Shown here: piece by piece, positions 1-8,940 of the stretch
How the letters are laid out: each line of letters begins with the position of its first letter
Numbering within the stretch: the first letter of the stretch is position 1
Assembly (NCBI GenBank): GCA_944383455.1
Contig: CALWPP010000003.1
Span: 1-51,651 of the forward strand
Source of the DNA: an uncultured Peptostreptococcaceae bacterium
GTDB taxonomy: Bacteria; Bacillota; Clostridia; Peptostreptococcales; Peptostreptococcaceae
DNA length: 51,651 bases
Direction of reading: 5' to 3'
The notes under the pieces: model-generated
Seen by the model: only the letters and a program-made list of their open reading frames with translations
Told to the model about the DNA's origin: nothing
Databases searched by the model: none
Program-made: the position numbers and the translations under genes

Positions 1-2
1 AA

Positions 3-371
3 AGAAAGGATTTTCTACAAAAATTATCTACTAAATTAATAAAAGAAAATGACATTATCTGTATAGAAGATTTACAAGTAAAAAATATGATTAAAAATCG
101 TAAATTATCACGCTCTATAATAGATGTATCTTGGTCAGAATTTATAATAATGTTAGAATACAAAGCCAAGTGGTATGATAAAAAAATTATAAAAGTAGAT
201 AAATTCTTTGCAAGTAGTAAACTATGTAGTGAATGTGGATACAAAAATGAGGAAGTTAAAAATTTAAAAATAAGAGAATGGATTTGTCCAAAATGTAATA
301 CACATCACGATAGAGATATAAATGCAAGTATAAATATATTAAATGAAGGAATAAAACTTATAACAAAATAG
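3..371 (+). CDS. tnpB: TnpB RNA-guided endonuclease, C-terminal part (5' end outside window)
   Basis: The frame is open from base 3 and reads into TnpB. Visible are the RuvC-II segment with its catalytic Glu (IICIEDLQ, about 54-77), the conserved helical stretch around SWSEF and MLEYKAKWY, a zinc-finger pair CSEC (about 225) and CPKC (about 288), and the RuvC-III Asp in DRDINASIN (about 310-336). No stop or frameshift interrupts it, so this half looks functional. TnpB cleaves DNA next to a transposon-specific motif, guided by an omega-RNA made from the transposon right end. The first in-frame ATG in view (87) is internal to the family and is not the start. The N-terminal half with RuvC-I is not visible, so activity is inferred. 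Confidence 0.9.
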   Translation, partial: RKDFLQKLSTKLIKENDIICIEDLQVKNMIKNRKLSRSIIDVSWSEFIIMLEYKAKWYDKKIIKVDKFFASSKLCSECGYKNEEVKNLKIREWICPKCNTHHDRDINASINILNEGIKLITK

Positions 372-491
372 ATAACATATATAAGAACCGTAGGAACTAC
401 GGGGATAGCCTGTGGAGAATCAGTAAGACATATTAGTAATATGCAAGATTCAAAGAAGCAGGAACACGCGACTTTAGTCGTGAGAGGTTCA
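372..491 (+). ncRNA. Candidate omega-RNA scaffold at the transposon right end
   Basis: Between the tnpB stop and the element end are three short inverted repeats: 388-393 with 397-402 (CCGTAG/CTACGG), the palindrome 429-443 (CATATTA-G-TAATATG) and 465-482 (CGAC/GTCG core). In IS605-family elements the omega-RNA covers the 3' end of tnpB and the right end, and its guide is the flanking DNA just past the element. Here that guide would be about 492-511, which is cas3 sequence. The fold and family rule support the call; expression is not shown. The RNA 5' end probably lies inside tnpB. Confidence 0.65.
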
Positions 492-492
492 G

Positions 493-1716
493 ACTTTATT
501 TGGAAGTACTAAAGAAAAGTCTTTTTCTTTTCACCAACTATCAAATAGTGTAATTGTGCTTGATGAAATTCAAAGCTATAAAAATAGTATTTGGACTGAG
601 ATTATAACATTTTTATACAATATGTCAAAAATACTTAATATAAAAATTATAATAATGTCTGCAACACTTCCTGACTTAAGTTTTTTATTAGATAACTCAA
701 ATAATTTAAGTATAATAAATTTAATTAGTAATAGAGAAAAATATTTTTTAAATAATTTATTTAAAGAAAGAGTAATTGTTAATTACGATTTACTAGATAA
801 AAATATAGATGATTTATTTTTTAGTATAAAAGAAAACTCAAAAAATAAAAAAATACTAGTTGAATTTATAAAAAAACAAAGTGCTTATGAGTTTTATTAT
901 AGATTAAAAGAAGAAAACTTAGAGGTTGAGCTTTTAACTGGAGATGATAACATAGTTGAAAGACAAAGAATTTTAGAGAAAATAAAAGATTTAGATGAAG
1001 TTATTTTAGTATCGACTCAAGTTATAGAAGCTGGTGTTGATATTGATATGGATATTGGATATAAAGATATATCAAAGCTTGACAGCGAAGAACAGTTTAT
1101 GGGAAGAATAAATCGTTCTTGTAAAAAAAGTGGACTAGTTTACTTTTTTGATTTAGACAAAGGAAATTTAATATATAAAAATGACTTAAGAATAAATAAA
1201 GACTTTACTCTTAAAAACCCAGATATGAGGGAAGTTTTAATAAATAAAGATTTTGGTAACTACTATAAACTAATTATGGAAAAGTTAAAAAATGATTTTA
1301 ATAATAGATTATCTGAATTTAATTTAGATGAGTTTTTTTCAAATTCTGTAAGTAAATTGAATTTTGAAAATATAGAAAAAAGAATGAAGCTAATTGATAA
1401 AGATAATTATCAAATGTCTGTTTATTTATCAAGAGAAATAAAACTTCCAGGTGGTGAAACGCTAAATGGAACTGAAATTTGGGAGGAGTATAAGTCTTTA
1501 TTAAGAGATAATAATTTATCATACTCTGAGAAAGAAGTAAAATTATCAAATGTAAAGTCTAAAATTAATTATTTTATTTACCAAGCTAAAAAGTCTGATA
1601 TAACTTATAATGATAGAATAGGAGAAATCTATTTTATCGAAGAAGGAGAAAATTATTTTAAGGATAATAAAGTAGATAAAGAAAAATTGATTACTGGGAT
1701 AGGGGACTTTATTTAA
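493..1716 (+). pseudogene. cas3: cas3 3' part, interrupted by the transposon
   Basis: The downstream part of a type I Cas3 nuclease-helicase. The frame enters from the transposon as LFGSTKEKSFSF and continues through motif II (VIVLDEIQ, about 550-572), motif III (SATLP, about 660), motif V (STQVIEAGVDID) and motif VI (QFMGRINR). The HD nuclease domain and Walker A motif should lie upstream of the insertion, outside the window. An in-frame TGA at 481-483 lies in the transposon end, so no fusion with upstream cas3 is possible. A GTG at 556 could serve as a start, but the product would lack nuclease and ATP-binding parts, and no good ribosome binding site precedes it. Normally Cas3 is recruited by Cascade and degrades the target strand. 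I infer that interference through this copy is lost. Confidence 0.85.
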
Positions 1717-1717
1717 A

Positions 1718-2212
1718 ATGAAAATTACTGGTACTTTAGTAAACTATTATTTTCATTGTAAAAGGCAATGCTATTTGCACGGAAATAGATTGAATTTTGA
1801 AGATAATAGTGAGCTTGTTAAAATAGGAAAAGCTATACACGAAGTAAAGTCAGACCAAAATAAAAATACAGAAATATTATTTGAAAATATAAAAATAGAT
1901 AAAATAACTAAAGAATATTTGACTGAAGTAAAAAAGTCTGACGCAGATGTTGATGCAAGTAAATGGCAATTAATATTTTATCTTAAGACATTAAAGGATA
2001 AAGGAATTAATAGAAAAGGAAAACTAGAGTTTATTGAAAAAAATAAAAAATCAAGTAAAATTATTTATGTTGAACTTGATAATGATTTAGAGGAAAGACT
2101 AAATTATTACATAAAACAAATAGAAACTCTTTTGAGTGATGATATTATACCAAGTGTCTTAAATAAGCCAAAATGCAAAAAATGTGCATATTATGAGTAT
2201 TGTTATATATGA
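1718..2212 (+). CDS. cas4: CRISPR-associated exonuclease Cas4
   Basis: A 164-aa Cas4 of the short type found with type I-B systems. The N-terminus has YYFHCKRQCYLH (first cluster Cys) and the C-terminus has KCKKCAYYEYCYI, giving the conserved cysteines of the Fe-S cluster; the RecB-type nuclease core lies between (GKAIHEV, and KLEFIEK). Cas4 trims prespacers and helps select the PAM during spacer acquisition. The ATG is one base after the cas3 stop, and cas1 follows after nine bases, so the three genes are translationally tight. It looks intact. Confidence 0.92.
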   Translation: MKITGTLVNYYFHCKRQCYLHGNRLNFEDNSELVKIGKAIHEVKSDQNKNTEILFENIKIDKITKEYLTEVKKSDADVDASKWQLIFYLKTLKDKGINRKGKLEFIEKNKKSSKIIYVELDNDLEERLNYYIKQIETLLSDDIIPSVLNKPKCKKCAYYEYCYI

Positions 2213-2221
2213 GGAGATTTT

Positions 2222-3511
<1,290 letters not shown>

Positions 3512-3513
<2 letters not shown>

Positions 3514-3626
3514 ATTTTTACCAGCTATAAATATTTATTAAGGTAGCTATAAGTAAGTTATTTCAACTATTATAGCTACTTTTTTTATGATTTTTATATA
3601 AATATAAATTTACCTGGTAAAAATTT
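3512..3626. repeat. 13-bp perfect inverted repeat flanking the cas terminator
   Basis: Bases 3512-3524 (AAATTTTTACCAG) are the exact reverse complement of 3614-3626 (CTGGTAAAAATTT). The left arm includes the last bases of the cas2 stop codon. The pair encloses the cas operon terminator hairpin and ends shortly before the array promoter. It could form an outer stem, a protein-binding site, or be the remains of a small inserted element. Its purpose is not known. Confidence 0.7.
3543..3586 (+). terminator. Intrinsic terminator of the cas operon
   Basis: A 10-bp perfect stem (3543-3552 GTAGCTATAA with 3570-3579) is followed directly by seven T residues at 3580-3586. It lies 30 bases after cas2 and separates cas transcription from the CRISPR array. 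Confidence 0.8.
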
Positions 3627-3640
3627 TTGAAAATTAGATA

Positions 3641-3669
3641 TTTACTTATTTCTTATTATGTTATATAAT
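3641..3669 (+). promoter_or_regulatory. Leader promoter of the CRISPR array
   Basis: TTTACT (3641-3646), a 17-bp spacer, and a perfect TATAAT (3664-3669). The predicted start (about 3676) lies roughly 17 bases before the first repeat, so the pre-crRNA would begin just inside the leader end. The AT-rich leader extends from about 3627 to 3692. Confidence 0.65.
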
Positions 3670-3692
3670 TCAGGAAAGAGTTATTTTCGTAT

Positions 3693-4115
3693 GATTAACC
3701 GTAACATAAGATGTATTTAAATAATTCGTGAGTTCACTTATTTCTAATATATCGAGATGATTAACCGTAACATAAGATGTATTTAAATTTTTATTTACAG
3801 TAATTCCATTATTTAATAAATACCGATTAACCGTAACATAAGATGTATTTAAATGTCTAAATTTTTCGCAAATCGGTCTAAATTTTTACAGGATTAACCG
3901 TAACATAAGATGTATTTAAATATACTAAACTAATATTTTTTTTCACTTAAAAATAGGATTAACCGTAACATAAGATGTATTTAAATTTCTAAACTTGTAT
4001 ATTCTTTTTCTATTAAAAGTCGATTAACCGTAACATAAGATGTATTTAAATTTATTTTTCCTTTCTTCAATATTCCCAATTTTATGATTAACCGTAACAT
4101 AAGATGTATTTAAAT
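3693..4115 (+). CRISPR. Type I-B CRISPR array, 7 repeats and 6 spacers
   Basis: Seven identical 30-bp repeats, beginning GATTAACCGTAAC and ending GATGTATTTAAAT, start at 3693, 3759, 3825, 3892, 3957, 4022 and 4086. Spacers are 36, 36, 37, 35, 35 and 34 bp. The last 8 bases, ATTTAAAT, would form the crRNA 5' handle after Cas6 cleavage, as in clostridial I-B arrays. The terminal repeat at 4086-4115 is not degenerate, which is unusual and suggests a young or recently trimmed array. Orientation follows the cas genes, leader promoter and distal terminator. By eye I saw no spacer match elsewhere in the window. Confidence 0.98.
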
Positions 4116-4158
4116 TTAAAAATAGAAATGAAAAATAAATGGGACAATGCAAATATAT

Positions 4159-4185
4159 TATATCTAAGATGTTAGATATATTTTT
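4159..4185 (+). terminator. Terminator of the CRISPR array
   Basis: Perfect 9-bp stem TATATCTAA (4159-4167) / TTAGATATA (4172-4180), loop GATG, then five T residues. It lies 44 bases after the last repeat, in the right orientation to end the pre-crRNA. Confidence 0.75.
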
Positions 4186-4250
4186 AGATTAGTTAACTTA
4201 CATAAATAAATAATATTATAAAGATATTATTACTAGAATAAATATATATA

Positions 4251-4279
4251 TTGAAAAACAATGAAAATTGAATTATAAT
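4251..4279 (+). promoter_or_regulatory. Promoter of the add operon
   Basis: TTGAAA (4251-4256), a 17-bp spacer and TATAAT (4274-4279), close to the housekeeping sigma consensus. The expected start is near 4286. It probably drives add, the small acidic protein gene and the DXS-like gene. Confidence 0.75.
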
Positions 4280-4288
4280 GGAAAAAAT

Positions 4289-4312
4289 ATAGCTGTATGA
4301 AAATACAGCTAT
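4289..4312 (+). other. Stable hairpin at the 5' end of the add transcript
   Basis: ATAGCTGTAT (4289-4298) pairs perfectly with 4303-4312 across a GAAA tetraloop and is followed by a short T run. It begins about three bases after the predicted transcription start. It may stabilise the 5' end or act as a very early attenuator. A role as terminator for upstream transcription is also possible, though the array already has its own. Confidence 0.5.
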
Positions 4313-4337
4313 TTTAGTATATAAAGGGAGAAATTTT

Positions 4338-5324
4338 ATGATAAATACTTTACCTAAAATAGAATTACACTGTCATTTAGATGGTAGTGTTAGAATAGAA
4401 ACTATAATCGATATAGCAAAAAAAGAAAATATAGAAATTCCTTATTATGATTATGAAAAACTAAAAGATAAGGTAACTGTAAAAGATACTTGTAGTAATT
4501 TAAATGACTATTTAGAAAAATTTGATATAGCTAATAGCGTAATACAGACAAAAGAAAGTTTAGAAAGGATAACTTATGAGCTTTTAGAAGATGCAAGTAT
4601 TGAGAATATAAAATATATGGAAATAAGGTTTGCACCTCAGTTACATACAAAAAATAATTTAACTTATAAAGAAATAGTAAAAAGTGTTATAAATGGAATA
4701 AAAAAAGCTGAAAAAGAGTTTGAAATAAAAGCAAATATAATAATATCACTTATGAGGAATTTAAGTGTAGAAAGTGCTTTTGAAGTTATAAAAGAGTGCA
4801 AGGAATTTTTAGGAAAAGGTGTTGTTGCAGTAGATTTAGTATCTGTTGAATACGAAGGATTTTCTAATGATTTTATAGACGTAATAAAAAAGGCAAAAGA
4901 ATACGGATATAATATAACTATTCACGCAGGTGAGCAGGGAAGTTATAAAAATGTAATAGATGCTATTAATTTACTTGGGGCTAAAAGAATAGGACACGGT
5001 GTAAAAATTGAAAATAATAAAGAGGCAATTGAATTAGTAAAGAAAAACAATGTACTTCTTGAGATGTGTCCAACAAGTAATATTCAAACTAAAAATGCAA
5101 CTGATTTTAAAAGCTATCCTTTTTATAAGTTTTTTAAGGATGGTATAAGTGTTAGCTTAAATACTGATAATAGAACTGTATCTGATATTAATTTAACTAA
5201 TGAAATAGATAGTATTTTTGGTAATGATATAAATTTAGAAGATTATAAAAAAATATATAAAAATACTATAAAACATTGTTTTTGTGATGAACAAACTAAA
5301 AAATGGCTTAAAGAATTTATATAA
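4338..5324 (+). CDS. add: Adenosine deaminase
   Basis: A 328-aa cytosolic zinc enzyme converting adenosine to inosine in purine salvage. Metal and catalytic motifs are in order: H11 and H13 in ELHCHLDGS, H196 and E199 in IHAGEQG, H220 in RIGHGV, and the Asp of SLNTDN near 277. Length is normal for bacterial ADA. AGGGAG precedes the ATG. The next two genes follow on the same strand with gaps of 55 and 10 bases and no terminator until 7366. Adenine deaminase-like members of the family look similar, so exact substrate preference is not certain. Confidence 0.9.
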   Translation: MINTLPKIELHCHLDGSVRIETIIDIAKKENIEIPYYDYEKLKDKVTVKDTCSNLNDYLEKFDIANSVIQTKESLERITYELLEDASIENIKYMEIRFAPQLHTKNNLTYKEIVKSVINGIKKAEKEFEIKANIIISLMRNLSVESAFEVIKECKEFLGKGVVAVDLVSVEYEGFSNDFIDVIKKAKEYGYNITIHAGEQGSYKNVIDAINLLGAKRIGHGVKIENNKEAIELVKKNNVLLEMCPTSNIQTKNATDFKSYPFYKFFKDGISVSLNTDNRTVSDINLTNEIDSIFGNDINLEDYKKIYKNTIKHCFCDEQTKKWLKEFI

Positions 5325-5379
5325 TAAATAAGTACGTAGTAGTTATAAGTACTATAAATATAGTAAGGAGATATTGAAA

Positions 5380-5637
5380 ATGGAAGAAATATTTTATATA
5401 ATTGAGAAAAAAATAAAAGATTCAGGTTATTTAGAAAGTGTTGATGGTGAAGAAATATATAATGAAATTTGTGATGAAATAGAAGATAAAGAAAATGGAA
5501 GTTACATATTTATGAGCAAAAAAGATGACGATACTTTTTTTGAGTATAAAGTTGATTTAATGGATGAAAATTTTAATTTATCTTACATAATAATAAATAC
5601 AAAAGATAAAAAATATCACATAGATTTTGATAACTAG
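5380..5637 (+). CDS. Small acidic protein of unknown function (85 aa)
   Basis: I do not recognise this protein. It is highly acidic, with alternating helix-like and strand-like stretches (IEKKIKDSGYLE, then FFEYKVDLMDE and YIIINTKDKKYHID), no signal or membrane segment and no cysteine motif. ATG 5380 is chosen because AAGGAG at 5365-5370 is nine bases away; the TTG at 5374 is too close. It sits between add and the DXS-like gene, and its stop codon overlaps the latter's ribosome binding site, so the two are probably co-translated. Confidence 0.75.
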   Translation: MEEIFYIIEKKIKDSGYLESVDGEEIYNEICDEIEDKENGSYIFMSKKDDDTFFEYKVDLMDENFNLSYIIINTKDKKYHIDFDN

Positions 5638-5647
5638 GAGGTATAAA

Positions 5648-7372
5648 ATGATTTTAGACAATATAAATTATCCAAAAGATTTAAAAACTTTAGATATTGA
5701 TAAATTAAATACATTAGCTAATGAAATAAGAGATTTACTTATAAATAGAGTAAGTAAAACAGGTGGTCATTTTGGACCGAATTTAGGAATGATTGAAACA
5801 ACTATTGCACTTCATTATGTATTTAATTCACCAGTTGATAAGTTTATTTTTGATACTTCTCATCAAACTTATACTCATAAAATTTTAACAGGAAGAAAAG
5901 AAGGTTTCATAAATAATAAAGTAACAGGATTTTCTTCTCAAAAAGAAAGTGAACACGACTTTTTCATAATGGGACATACTTCAACTTCTATATCATTAGG
6001 TGTAGGGCTTTGCCATGCAAGAGATATAAAAAACCAAAATGAAAATATAGTAGCTATAATTGGAGACGGTTCTTTAAGTGGTGGTCAAGCTTTTGAAGGA
6101 CTAAGTAATGGTGGAGCTTTAAACAGTAATTTTATAGTAGTTGTAAATGATAATGAAATGTCTATTGGAGAGAATTATGGTTCTTTATATAATAATTTAA
6201 AGGATTTAAGAGAAAGTAACGGAGAATGTGAACATAATCTATTTAAATCATTAGGATATGATTATTTGTACGTTGAAGAAGGAAACAATATTTCTGATTT
6301 AGTAGAAGCATTTAAAAAAGTAAAAGATACTAATAAGCCTGTTGTAGTACATATTCGTACGTTAAAAGGAAAAGGATATGAAGATTCTGAAACTAGAAAA
6401 GAAAAATATCACTACACTATGCCATTTGATTTAGAAACTAAAGAGTTAATAAATAAGTCAAATGATGAAAATTACATTAAAATAACTAATGATTATTTAA
6501 TAAATAGAGCTAAAGAAGATAAAAATTTAGTAGCAATAACTGCAGGTACTCCAGCACTTTTAAATCCATTTAGATATGAATGTAGCGATAAATTTATTGA
6601 TGTTGGTATAGCTGAACAGCACGCAATAAGTATAGCTTCTTCTATGGCATCACAAGATATAAATCCTGTCGTGTGTTTATTTAGTTCTTTTGTTCAAAGA
6701 GCATACGACCAATTATCACAAGACCTTGCAATAAATAATAATCCAGCAGTTATACTTTTATTTAATGCAGGTATAGCGAAAAATGCCGAAACACATATTG
6801 GAGTTTTTGATATACCTTTAATCTCGAATATACCAAATATTGTATTTATGTGTCCAACTACAAAAGAAGAATATATAAAAATGCTTGATTACTCTTTAAA
6901 TCAAAATGAACACCCAGTAGTTATAAGGGTTCCAAGTAATGTAAAAAATAATGAAGGTGAAGTTTTAGATATTAAACTTAATAAATTTGAAAAAGTTATT
7001 AGTGGAGAAAAAGTTTCTATAATTGGTGTTGGAAGCTTCTATCATATAGGAAAAGAAGTTTTAGAAAAATTAAAAACTTATGATATAAATGCTACACTTA
7101 TAAACCCTAGATTTGTAAGTGAACTTGATTATAATATGTTAGACGATTTAACTAAAAATCACGAATTAGTAATAACTTTAGAAGATGGATTATTAGATGG
7201 TGGATTTGGAGAAAAAATATCAAGATATTATTCAAATAAAGATATTAAAGTATTAAACTTTGGAGCAAAAAAAGAGTTTGCTGATAATATTGAACTTGAT
7301 GTATTATATGAAAATTATAATCTAAAAGTAGATAATATAGTAAATAAAATAAGAGAAAACTTAAAAAAGTAA
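5648..7372 (+). CDS. DXS-like thiamine diphosphate enzyme (1-deoxyxylulose-5-phosphate synthase family)
   Basis: 574 aa, shorter than typical DXS (about 620 aa). The order is DXS-like: GGHFGPNLG with the catalytic-region His, DTSHQTYTHKILTGR, GHTSTSIS, the ThDP motif GDGSLSGG ... NDN, and the pyrimidine-activating Glu in VGIAEQHA. Differences: DVGHQ is DTSHQ, the stretch after NDNEMSI is shortened, and the usual LDRAG motif, whose Arg contacts substrate phosphate, reads LFNAG. The IRVP Arg is kept. Normal DXS joins pyruvate and glyceraldehyde 3-phosphate for the MEP pathway, whose dxr and ispG lie in this window. It may be the pathway enzyme or a paralogue with another acceptor. ATG 5648 follows AGGAGG at 5636-5641. 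Confidence 0.75.
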   Translation: MILDNINYPKDLKTLDIDKLNTLANEIRDLLINRVSKTGGHFGPNLGMIETTIALHYVFNSPVDKFIFDTSHQTYTHKILTGRKEGFINNKVTGFSSQKESEHDFFIMGHTSTSISLGVGLCHARDIKNQNENIVAIIGDGSLSGGQAFEGLSNGGALNSNFIVVVNDNEMSIGENYGSLYNNLKDLRESNGECEHNLFKSLGYDYLYVEEGNNISDLVEAFKKVKDTNKPVVVHIRTLKGKGYEDSETRKEKYHYTMPFDLETKELINKSNDENYIKITNDYLINRAKEDKNLVAITAGTPALLNPFRYECSDKFIDVGIAEQHAISIASSMASQDINPVVCLFSSFVQRAYDQLSQDLAINNNPAVILLFNAGIAKNAETHIGVFDIPLISNIPNIVFMCPTTKEEYIKMLDYSLNQNEHPVVIRVPSNVKNNEGEVLDIKLNKFEKVISGEKVSIIGVGSFYHIGKEVLEKLKTYDINATLINPRFVSELDYNMLDDLTKNHELVITLEDGLLDGGFGEKISRYYSNKDIKVLNFGAKKEFADNIELDVLYENYNLKVDNIVNKIRENLKK

Positions 7373-7392
7373 GCTTTTAAGCTTACTTTTTT
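7366..7392 (+). terminator. Terminator after the DXS-like gene
   Basis: Inverted repeat AGTAAGCTT (7368-7376) / AAGCTTACT (7379-7387) ending in a T run. The left arm contains the stop codon. Confidence 0.8.
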
Positions 7393-7570
7393 ATTATATA
7401 AATTTATAGGATTTTTGTAATTTAAGTTTAATATATAAAATAATAACAAATAGTGTACTTAAGTTAATATTAAGTTTAGTATATACTATATTAAATAAAG
7501 TTTTTTGATTTTGTTTATGATTTTTTTATATTATTTTTAAATAAGTTATAAATTTGATTGGAGGGATTTT
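7393..7570 (+). promoter_or_regulatory. Intergenic region with likely ccdA promoter
   Basis: AT-rich, no gene seen. TTGATT (7505-7510), a 16-bp gap and TATATT (7527-7532) form a plausible promoter. A 12-bp palindrome TAGTATATACTA (7477-7488) lies just upstream and could be a binding site; such AT-only palindromes also arise by chance here. Confidence 0.4.
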
Positions 7571-8233
7571 TTGAGTTATTTAATTTTATTTTTAGAGGGT
7601 ATAATTACATTTATTTCACCTTGTATACTTCCTATGATTCCTATATACATATCTTATTTTGTTGGAGAAAATAGTAATAATAAAGCGTTTTTTAACTCTG
7701 TATCTTTTGTTTTAGGATTTAGTTTTATATTTATTATTATGGGAGCAGGTGCTGGTAGTATAGGTTTTGTTTTTAGTAAATATAGTAGAGAAATAAATAC
7801 TTTATCTGGCGTTTTAATGATTTTATTTGGTCTTAATTATGTAGGTTTATTAAATATTAGTTTTTTACAAAAAACTTTAAAGTTAAAAAGTAATATCAAA
7901 AACTTTAATTTATTTAATTCATTTTTATTTGGGATTATATTTGCAATTGGTTGGACTCCTTGTGTTGGTCCTTTTCTTGGAAGTGCATTAATGATTGCAT
8001 CAACATCAAGTAAAGCAATAGAAGGAGTTTTAATGCTTTTAAGTTATAGTTTAGGGCTTGGTATTCCGTTTATTTTATCATCATTATTAATAGATTCATT
8101 AAAAGGTAGCTTTGATTTTATAAAGAAAAATTATAATATTATTAATAAAATATCTGGCAGTTTATTAATAATTATTGGTACTTTTATGATTACTGGTCAT
8201 TTTAATAAATTACTATCATTACTTAGATTTTAG
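7571..8233 (+). CDS. ccdA: CcdA-family membrane thiol-disulfide transporter
   Basis: 220 aa, six predicted membrane helices, matching the short CcdA/DsbD-beta type. The two conserved cysteine motifs are present: SPCILPM near the first helix and GWTPCVGP near the fourth. The protein carries reducing equivalents from cytosolic thioredoxin across the membrane to an outward-facing thioredoxin-like partner, which here is evidently the product of the next gene, 11 bases downstream. Start is TTG, seven bases from GGAGGG. In related spore formers such pairs serve cytochrome c or spore functions; no cytochrome c genes are visible here. Confidence 0.9.
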   Translation: MSYLILFLEGIITFISPCILPMIPIYISYFVGENSNNKAFFNSVSFVLGFSFIFIIMGAGAGSIGFVFSKYSREINTLSGVLMILFGLNYVGLLNISFLQKTLKLKSNIKNFNLFNSFLFGIIFAIGWTPCVGPFLGSALMIASTSSKAIEGVLMLLSYSLGLGIPFILSSLLIDSLKGSFDFIKKNYNIINKISGSLLIIIGTFMITGHFNKLLSLLRF

Positions 8234-8244
8234 GAGGGATTTTT

Positions 8245-8793
8245 TTGAATAATAAAAAACCAATTATTATAGGATTAGCTATGATTTTACTTATTGGAGG
8301 AGGAGTTTTTCTTTATAGTATACTTGGAAAAAATTATAAGATAGAAAATGAAGAGTCTAAAGACTTAAATAATGTAAGTAAAGCTATTGATTTTACAGTT
8401 TATGATAAAAATGGTAATAAAGTGAATTTATCAGATTTTTATGGAAAGCCAATTGTAGTTAATTTTTGGGCTAGTTGGTGTAGCCCTTGTAAAATAGAAA
8501 TGCCATATTTTCAAAATGCCACAAATAAATATAAAGGTGATGTTAATATTTTAATGGTTAATCTAACTGATGGTGCACAGGAAACTATTGAAAGTGCAAC
8601 TGAATATTTAACAAAAAATAATTTTGATATGAATGTATTTTTTGATAAAGATTTAGATGCAGGATATAAATATCAACTACTTAGTATACCAAGAACTATT
8701 TTTATAGATAAAGATGGAAATATTGTAGATGATTACATTGGAACAATAAGTAAAGAAATTTTATTTGAAAATATTGAAGATTTATTAAATTAA
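8245..8793 (+). CDS. Membrane-anchored TlpA/ResA-like thioredoxin
   Basis: 182 aa: an N-terminal anchor helix (IIIGLAMILLIGGGVFLYSIL), a short linker, then an AhpC/TSA-type thioredoxin domain with active site WASWCSPCK and the cis-Pro region SIPRTIFID. It would face outward, take electrons from CcdA and reduce disulfides in exported proteins. TTG start after AGGAGGG. The ResA, StoA and TlpA subtypes cannot be told apart from the sequence alone. Confidence 0.88.
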   Translation: MNNKKPIIIGLAMILLIGGGVFLYSILGKNYKIENEESKDLNNVSKAIDFTVYDKNGNKVNLSDFYGKPIVVNFWASWCSPCKIEMPYFQNATNKYKGDVNILMVNLTDGAQETIESATEYLTKNNFDMNVFFDKDLDAGYKYQLLSIPRTIFIDKDGNIVDDYIGTISKEILFENIEDLLN

Positions 8794-8900
8794 ACAACAT
8801 TAATTGTTTAGTATTACGATATAATTAGAATGTTATAATAAAAAACAAAAATAGATACATAAATCCAAATTCATTTTATACTGAAAAATTAAAGTTAAAA
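8794..8900. other. Intergenic stretch without a gene
   Basis: Contains a 7-bp stem TAAACAA (8791-8797) / TTGTTTA (8804-8810) directly after the tlpA-like stop, not followed by a T run. Nothing else recognisable before the shared terminator. Confidence 0.4.
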
Positions 8901-8940
8901 AAATATAAAAGAGTTAGATTAATCTAACTCTTTTATATTT
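8901..8940. terminator. Bidirectional terminator, 40-bp perfect palindrome
   Basis: Bases 8901-8920 are exactly complementary to 8921-8940. The stem core is GAGTTAGATT with A/T runs on both sides, so it ends transcription both from the tlpA-like gene (+) and from the helicase gene (-), whose stop codon lies inside it. Confidence 0.85.

Larger units (their letters stand above)
1..491 (+). mobile_element. Right part of an IS200/IS605-type element inserted in cas3
   Basis: The segment holds the 3' part of tnpB (to 371) followed by about 120 bases of structured non-coding DNA that ends in GAGAGGTTCA at 482-491. The last hairpin (465-482, CGAC-TTTA-GTCG core) and this terminal motif are typical of the right end of IS605-family elements. 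Immediately after it, from about 493, the reading frame of Cas3 resumes. The left end, any tnpA gene and the target-adjacent motif lie outside the window. These elements insert without a target duplication, so no direct repeat is expected. The exact right boundary is uncertain by one or two bases. Confidence 0.8.

Noticed and set aside
429..443. Perfect palindrome CATATTA-G-TAATATG as an operator
   Set aside because: It lies inside the transposon right end and fits better as part of its RNA or DNA structure.
556..1716. A separate gene starting at GTG 556
   Set aside because: The frame continues upstream to the transposon end and the GTG codes for Val in the conserved VIVLDEIQ motif, so this is an interrupted cas3 rather than a new gene.
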